Assembly: GCA_964449285.1 (NCBI GenBank)
Contig: CAYUZX010000022.1
Location: forward strand, 1-43,740
Direction of reading: 5' to 3'
Source: QYOJ01 sp964449285
Lineage (GTDB): Bacteria; Bacteroidota; Bacteroidia; Bacteroidales; FEN-979
Length of the DNA stretch: 43,740 nucleotides
The notes under the pieces were generated by a model. It saw nothing but the letters and a program-made list of their open reading frames with translations. It was not told where the DNA came from and did not search any database. Each line of letters opens with the position of its first letter. Positions within the stretch are counted from its first letter, which is position 1. This document shows, piece after piece, positions 39,272 through 43,740 of this stretch. Made by a program: the position numbers and the translations under genes.

Positions 39272-40027
39272 TCAGAGGATGAAAGGGATCAATGCTTTGC
39301 GATTGGGCGGATAACCAGGGAAAGTTGATTTGTACCATTTATGGTGATGTAACGCACGAGGAAGAAGATTCACCAAGGTCCAAACAGCAAAAGCAAGCGC
39401 CGGAGTACACCATGTCATCATGGCAAATCCAAACCACTCTATAATCTCGCTAAAATGGTTCGGACAAGAGATATATTTAAATAACCCCTTTTGTGGAATG
39501 ACATACCCAGTTTGACCGGGTTTCCGGAGATGGATCAGGATGTTATCTGATTGCCAGTTGATAACCATACCACCCAAAAACATAATAATACCGACAATAA
39601 ATCGCGGATCTGTAACCCAGGAGATCGGGTATGAGGCAAGTGAACCAAGGTAATATCCATTGATGAAGCCATTGACAAAATTGAATCCCAATGCCATGAA
39701 AACGATCGCAAGGGGCATCTTCTTTCCTTTAGTCCGTAACCTGAACGGAAAAATAATGGTTCGGTTGATATAGTGAAATACCCATAGGCTGAAAAAGACC
39801 CACGTGACAATATTTTGCTTTGCAGAACCAAACAGAAATAGACCTGCAAACACCAGCAGAGCTGGAGATTCCATAATAATCCACCCCAGTCTGTTATTAA
39901 TCAGTAATCCCCATTGTTTTGTTGTATGTCGTCCATAGGGAGCTGTAATCTTCAAAACAATTGGAAAAATCACTAACGCGATTGCAATCCACACATATAC
40001 AAGAAAATAAAAGGTAGAGTTACTCAT
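39272..40027 (-). CDS. 3-oxo-5-alpha-steroid 4-dehydrogenase-like membrane reductase
   Basis: 251 residues with about six to seven membrane helices. The C-terminal half is that of steroid 5-alpha-reductase and its relatives: LIHLRKPGQTGYVIPQKGLF, ISCPNHFSEIIEWFGF, and the ending RALHHHKWYKSTFPGYP with NRKALIPFIL. These hold the NADPH-binding and catalytic residues of the family, which saturates the C4-C5 double bond of 3-oxo-steroids or related enone lipids. The natural substrate in a bacterium is unknown. The ATG overlaps the stop of the epimerase-like gene by 4 nt, so the two are translationally coupled. It converges on the structured RNA. Confidence 0.88.
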   Translation of the reverse strand: MSNSTFYFLVYVWIAIALVIFPIVLKITAPYGRHTTKQWGLLINNRLGWIIMESPALLVFAGLFLFGSAKQNIVTWVFFSLWVFHYINRTIIFPFRLRTKGKKMPLAIVFMALGFNFVNGFINGYYLGSLASYPISWVTDPRFIVGIIMFLGGMVINWQSDNILIHLRKPGQTGYVIPQKGLFKYISCPNHFSEIIEWFGFAMMTWCTPALAFAVWTLVNLLPRALHHHKWYKSTFPGYPPNRKALIPFIL

Positions 40028-41019
40028 GAAATTACCATGTTATGAATGTATCCTTGTTCCCGAAACCAGGTAAAGGCATCTCTTACAGTATCTTCCAGAT
40101 CCCGTGATGTGAAATTCAACTCCCGTCGTGCTTTTTCATTATTGATCAACCGGTTTCCTTCCGAGATAATCTGGAGTGATTCGTTTGTATATAAGGGTTC
40201 TACTCCGGCAATATGACTGTACAGGGTGATAAATGGCAATCCAAATTTTGCTACCCACAGAGGCATTACTGTTTGAGTTGTTTTCACACCAGTAACCTTA
40301 GCAATAATTCGCGAAAGATCAAATAAGCTGTGCCAGGTGCCGGATAACAGGTATTTCTCACCTGTCCTGCCCATGGTCATAGCATTGACTGCTCCATGAA
40401 CCACATCCCTGACATCCACCCAGTTATAACCACCAGGCACAAGTGCAGGGATCTGTTTGTGGTATAACTCAAGAAGCGCTTTTCCAATCAGTCCAGGTTC
40501 AGGATCATCTGGTCCTATGATGGCTGTTGGGCAGAGTACGACGGCATCAAGTCCATTCGCGGCAGCCTGGTGAACAGCACGTTCTCCTTCAGCCTTAGAT
40601 ATATCATAGGCAAATCCGTTAGAACCAACTAAAGGGCGGTGTTCATCCAGGGGTTCATCTGTAGGGTGCTGTTGGAATGCATGAATACTACTGAAATGAA
40701 TCAATCGTTTAATTTGCTGTTCCCTGGCTACATCAACTATATTTTTAGTCCCCTCAGCATTGATCTTCCACACCATCCCGTTTGTATCACCTTTAATGGA
40801 AATATATGCAGCAAGATGAAAACAATAATCCACATCCTTCATCAGTGACCTAATGGAGTCCTTATCCAGAATATCACCTTGGATAAGCTCAATGGGTAGA
40901 TCATTAATTGCCTTGGTATTTTTGTGTGCCAGAGCTCGGATCTGATATCCTTGCTTCAGGAGGGCTTTACAAAGATTTGATCCAACATGACCGTTGGCTC
41001 CGGTTACAGCTATTTTCAT
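40024..41019 (-). CDS. NAD-dependent epimerase/dehydratase, 3-beta-HSD-like extended SDR
   Basis: 331 residues from ATG 41019; the frame opens at 41046, but a -7 box lies 5 nt before 41019. Extended SDR with VTGANGHVGSNL (TGxxGxxG), HLAAYIS, HFSSIHAF (Ser), YDISKAEGE (Tyr-x3-Lys) and CPTAIIGPDD. Among extended SDRs the pattern and the partner gene favour the 3-beta-hydroxysteroid dehydrogenase / dihydroflavonol-reductase type over sugar epimerases. It is coupled to the steroid-reductase-like gene by a 4-nt overlap. Together they could oxidise a 3-hydroxyl and reduce the resulting enone (inference). Confidence 0.88.
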   Translation of the reverse strand: MKIAVTGANGHVGSNLCKALLKQGYQIRALAHKNTKAINDLPIELIQGDILDKDSIRSLMKDVDYCFHLAAYISIKGDTNGMVWKINAEGTKNIVDVAREQQIKRLIHFSSIHAFQQHPTDEPLDEHRPLVGSNGFAYDISKAEGERAVHQAAANGLDAVVLCPTAIIGPDDPEPGLIGKALLELYHKQIPALVPGGYNWVDVRDVVHGAVNAMTMGRTGEKYLLSGTWHSLFDLSRIIAKVTGVKTTQTVMPLWVAKFGLPFITLYSHIAGVEPLYTNESLQIISEGNRLINNEKARRELNFTSRDLEDTVRDAFTWFREQGYIHNMVIS

Positions 41020-41024
41020 CGATG

Positions 41025-41032
41025 CAAAAATA
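41025..41032 (-). promoter_or_regulatory. -7 promoter box (TATTTTTG) of the epimerase-reductase pair
   Basis: Minus-strand TATTTTTG fits TAnnTTTG and ends 5 nt before the ATG at 41019. It allows the pair to be transcribed apart from the upstream gene at 41043, again with almost no leader. Confidence 0.55.
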
Positions 41033-41042
41033 GAAATATTTA

Positions 41043-42185
41043 TCAAGCAGACAAAAGTTCATGGTTCTGATTAGAATTCATCAGATTCTGGATAGGTCGG
41101 AATTCATGACGAATAATCTCCCATTTATCAGGATACTGATTAAATAGTTGGATAATACGCTTTTTGTGCTTGCGAAGCGCATCTGTGATAGCAGGTGCTG
41201 AAATAGGGGTAGGGAACTCCTTACCTACTTTGGCACTTGTCAGATTATCTTTCCTTTGTTTAATACCAGACGCCGCAAGTTCAAGTCGGTCAAGTAACAG
41301 ATGGGTTTTTATCATTCGTTGAGGTAATCCTTCAATAACATCATCCGATATTTTCTGATGAGCCGGATCCGGGAATCGGATGTGATAATCAGCTAATAAT
41401 AACGGTGCTGATCGTGCAGGGGATGATAAAGCACCGGCAAATTCCAGAGCTTCATGGATCACTGCTTCAAGTTGATACAATTCTCCTGTAAAAGATTTTA
41501 GTTTATTTTTTGCTGAATCGGTTAAATTTGCCTGTGTACCCAGCCTTTCTGCAATATTTGAGAGATAATATCGGGCAAGTGTTAGAATGCCATTTCGTTC
41601 CTTTTGTAATTGTTGATCCAATCCCTCTTGCAAATGATCACGCTCCTTCACGATATGGAGCATCTGATCATTAAAAGTTGTTGATAGTTGATTATGGGAA
41701 TCGATAACCTGAAATATCGTCCGAATTGAGTGGGAGAGGAGAAATCCAACCATATTCTTGTGTTGAGCCGAAAACGGTTCACTCACTTTATCCAATAAAA
41801 AATTACTCAGGTTATCATTGAAGTAGATGAAAAAGAGATCAGTCCAATTCGATCCATGATCAATATATTTAATTAATAATATATTGTTTTTCAGCTCACT
41901 AAATATTGTTAACTGAACTTTATATTTAGTAAGAATTTCAAATGGTACCTGATCTTTTTGAAACCATTGATATGGCAGGGTTGTTGCAGAAAGTTCTAAG
42001 AAAAATGAAGATCCAGCCTCTAATCTTATCGGTTGTATTTTGTAATTGTCTTCTTCTTTTTTTAAAAGAAAGCCTGATAATTCAGTGTTATTCTGCTGAT
42101 AATGAGCCAGAACAACCTGTTCAATCCCAGGAATTAGACTAGGAATAAGAGATAATATCTGTAATGATGAAGTTTCAGTCGACAC
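41043..42185 (-). CDS. unrecognised 380-residue protein, possible signalling or regulatory role
   Basis: I do not recognise this family. The open frame reaches 42215 (TTG), but a -7 box (TATGTTTG, 42212-42205) lies inside that extension. GTG 42185 is therefore the better start; no ATG is suitable. Residues about 1-150 are mixed alpha/beta with a GAF/PAS-like look (VVLAHYQQNNTELSGFLLKK, FFLELSATTLPYQWF). A helical region follows (about 155-280; MLHIVKERDHLQEGLDQQL, likely coiled coil). The tail SAPAITDALRKHKKRIIQLF to about residue 370 resembles the helix-turn-helix end of Fis-type regulators only loosely. The upstream region is packed with CTTAAT motifs, as expected for an autoregulated factor. 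It lies upstream of the epimerase-reductase pair, same strand. Confidence 0.7.
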   Translation of the reverse strand: MSTETSSLQILSLIPSLIPGIEQVVLAHYQQNNTELSGFLLKKEEDNYKIQPIRLEAGSSFFLELSATTLPYQWFQKDQVPFEILTKYKVQLTIFSELKNNILLIKYIDHGSNWTDLFFIYFNDNLSNFLLDKVSEPFSAQHKNMVGFLLSHSIRTIFQVIDSHNQLSTTFNDQMLHIVKERDHLQEGLDQQLQKERNGILTLARYYLSNIAERLGTQANLTDSAKNKLKSFTGELYQLEAVIHEALEFAGALSSPARSAPLLLADYHIRFPDPAHQKISDDVIEGLPQRMIKTHLLLDRLELAASGIKQRKDNLTSAKVGKEFPTPISAPAITDALRKHKKRIIQLFNQYPDKWEIIRHEFRPIQNLMNSNQNHELLSA

Positions 42186-42204
42186 GAGATAATCAATATT
42201 TAAG

Positions 42205-42380
42205 CAAACATACAAAATAAATAATACTTAATCAAATTTAAGCTTAATTAAGTGCTTAATTTATCTTAGTTGTTGATTAAGCTAGTCTAATTAAGTCAAA
42301 TTAATGTTTAATTTTTTTGTTTTTGCAATAAACATGGTTTAGTTTTATTATAAAATAAAATAAAGCATACTTAATTACTT
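42205..42380. promoter_or_regulatory. AT-rich divergent control region with seven CTTAAT/ATTAAG motifs
   Basis: The hexamer CTTAAT occurs on either strand at 42227, 42243, 42247 (these two form the palindrome CTTAATTAAG), 42255, 42276, 42290 and 42370. Several lie 12-20 bases apart. A -7 box for the minus-strand gene is at 42212-42205. Further TTAAT cores occur at 42302 and 42308. The spacing and both orientations suggest a cluster of binding sites for one dimeric regulator rather than chance alone, though the local AT content is high. Confidence 0.5.
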
Positions 42381-42385
42381 ATTGC

Positions 42386-42586
42386 ATGAAAGACTTAAAT
42401 CAACAGCGACAACAGACAGAATATTTACGGGTTATGGAAAAACGGATCAGGTACTACGCTGAGAAGTATGATCCACATACACACGTTTACGATCCAACTC
42501 ATATTAAGGAGCGTGAAGCACCCGGAGAATCTGAACATAAGGGTAGAATCGGCATGATTCGGACTATTTTGACAAATATTTTTTGA
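42386..42586 (+). CDS. small hydrophilic protein of unknown function
   Basis: 66 residues from ATG 42386, not recognised. It is strongly charged and helical at first (MKDLNQQRQQTEYLRVMEKR), then YYAEKYDPHTHVYDPTH, then a basic end (HKGRIGMIRTILTNIF). No signal peptide or membrane helix. It stands divergent from the unrecognised 380-residue gene across the CTTAAT-rich region, so the two may be regulated together. Codon use is ordinary and no frame on the other strand competes well, but a gene this short remains uncertain. Confidence 0.55.
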   Translation: MKDLNQQRQQTEYLRVMEKRIRYYAEKYDPHTHVYDPTHIKEREAPGESEHKGRIGMIRTILTNIF

Positions 42587-42651
42587 TCGTACGATGGTTT
42601 TCAATATGGTTTGTTGTATTTTTACTGAATTAACCATATAAACTGTTTCAG

Positions 42652-43653
42652 ATGAGAACATTCGGAAAAATTGTATTATGGTTGCTTATTATTATCGCTG
42701 TTCTGGTAATTATAGCATACCTGCTGCCTCGCCAGTATAAAGTCGAGAGAAGCATCACCATAGGTGCTGATAAAGCACTGGTGTATAACCTTACCTGCAA
42801 CATGAAGAAATGGGATCTGTGGACGCCCTGGAATAAAAATGTAGATACCACAGCTTTGTTCGAACTTACCGGTAATGATTGTGAAGTTGGGACGATATGG
42901 AAATGGAACGGAGAGATTCTCGGCAATGGTGAATTGATTGTCACCGAATCTATACCTGGAGAGCATTTCGGATACGATTTAATGTTTGATGAGGGTAAAT
43001 ATCAGTCGAAAGGAAGTTTCACTTACGATGAAGTCAATGACTCGGTTTTGATCATCTGGGTTGACGAGGGAGACCTGGGATTTAATCCTATAAATAGGTA
43101 CATGGGGCTGTTTATGGATAAAATGATGGGCCCCGATTTTGAAAAAGGGTTGGCAAAACTTAAAGAGGTGGCTGAGGAACGTCACGGATGGCCCCCTATT
43201 AAAGAAACTTATACTAAGGACCAGATCGTTCTGATAATCAGAGATTCCGCAGGTCCTGAGACATATGGTCAGGTAATGGGTAGGGGCTATGGTGAAATCA
43301 TGCAATTTGTCAAGATGAAACGACTTACTCCCAAAGGTTATCCATTTGCCATTTACCATTCATGGGATTCTGTAACCCAGTTTTCAGTGTTTGATTTGGG
43401 AATTGCGGTTGAGTATGCTGATGGTGGGAGAGGACGGATTCGGGCTGAAGAGATCCCCGGTCAGAAGGTGGTCATGGCTGATTATTTTGGTCCTTACGAC
43501 CAAACTGCCTACGTCTATCACGCCCTGGATAAATACGTGGCCCAAAGTGGGCTTGAAGTCATCGGTAATCCTTGGGAGATCTATGTAACTGATCCTGCGA
43601 ATGAACCAGATACAGCAAAATGGAATACCCAAATTCTCTTTCCTATAAAATAA
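42652..43653 (+). CDS. membrane-anchored SRPBCC protein with C-terminal GyrI-like domain
   Basis: 333 residues. One N-terminal membrane helix (about 6-24). A START-like SRPBCC domain follows (about 30-175; YKVERSITIGADKALVYNLT, MKKWDLWTPWNKN, WKWNGEILGNGELIV, FEKGLAKLKEV), a hydrophobic-ligand pocket fold. From about 185 there is a GyrI/AraC-effector-binding domain (YGQVMGRGYGEIMQFVKMK, YPFAIYHSW, GIAVEYADGG, KVVMADYFGPYDQTAYVYHA, PWEIYVTDP). Both halves bind small ligands in known relatives; no DNA-binding domain is present. A ligand-sensing or lipid-binding role at the membrane is possible. It is the last gene in the window; 43654-43740 holds nothing I recognise. Confidence 0.88.
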   Translation: MRTFGKIVLWLLIIIAVLVIIAYLLPRQYKVERSITIGADKALVYNLTCNMKKWDLWTPWNKNVDTTALFELTGNDCEVGTIWKWNGEILGNGELIVTESIPGEHFGYDLMFDEGKYQSKGSFTYDEVNDSVLIIWVDEGDLGFNPINRYMGLFMDKMMGPDFEKGLAKLKEVAEERHGWPPIKETYTKDQIVLIIRDSAGPETYGQVMGRGYGEIMQFVKMKRLTPKGYPFAIYHSWDSVTQFSVFDLGIAVEYADGGRGRIRAEEIPGQKVVMADYFGPYDQTAYVYHALDKYVAQSGLEVIGNPWEIYVTDPANEPDTAKWNTQILFPIK

Positions 43654-43740
43654 TACGATTCATCGACCCATAGTATAAGGTTGTCCTTTCCTTAGTTATA
43701 GCGTTTATTGCTTTAACATAAAACCTGCCGATATCGGACT

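Overview
The window looks like a chromosome segment of a member of the Bacteroidota, probably order Bacteroidales (inference). The evidence is as follows. Bacteroidota-type -7 promoter boxes (TAnnTTTG) lie in front of many genes, and I see no consistent Shine-Dalgarno sequences. Two proteins carry C-terminal type IX secretion (T9SS) sorting domains. The rpmG / DUF4295 / ftsY / rimO order is characteristic of the phylum. There is also a SusCD-like outer-membrane culture of lipoproteins and a BtuB-like TonB receptor. I see no phage, plasmid, transposase, tRNA, rRNA or CRISPR array. Most genes are ordinary chromosomal genes.

Layout. 1-1220: an M23 peptidase cut by the window edge. 1288-20329: a carbohydrate-active region without a SusC/SusD pair. 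It holds a GH31 enzyme, a membrane metallophosphoesterase, a sodium:solute symporter with a two-helix companion, a DNA methyltransferase (ogt), a TIM-barrel glycosidase-like protein fused to an FGE-sulfatase domain, a secreted four-repeat protein, a CAP-SPOR protein, a GH172 (DUF2961) lipoprotein, and an HAD phosphatase / glycogen-debranching-like / MGH1-like group. 20432-28139: mixed housekeeping genes (radical SAM enzyme, exported C1B peptidase, aat, class III aminotransferase, SDR, scpB-xerD, rpmG-DUF4295). 28226-31312: ftsY-rimO and a YwqK-like repeat protein. 31461-37285: an outer-membrane uptake locus (T9SS beta-propeller, T9SS surface protein, BtuB-like receptor, DUF5074/BtuG-like lipoprotein), most like a corrinoid-acquisition locus. 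37302-38719: OsmC, CoA-type NUDIX hydrolase, clpS. 38720-39271: the only long gene-free stretch. It holds what I read as an independently transcribed, highly structured non-coding RNA of about 310 nt. 39272-43653: a steroid-reductase-like / 3-beta-HSD-like pair behind an unrecognised protein, a divergent promoter packed with CTTAAT motifs, a tiny gene, and a SRPBCC-GyrI protein.

How genes work together (inference). The glycosidases, most with export signals, probably release monosaccharides or short glycosides taken up by the sodium symporter. The TonB receptor and its lipoprotein and secreted partners form one outer-membrane import system. The epimerase and membrane reductase overlap by four bases and probably modify the same lipid-like substrate. 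Translational coupling (ATGA or GTGA overlaps) recurs at 19685, 29182, 36125 and 40024.

The features most worth a second look are the orphan structured RNA beside clpS, the CTTAAT-rich control region at 42205-42380, the 21-bp repeat that became a coding 7-residue repeat in the debranching-like enzyme, and the GH-FGE fusion.
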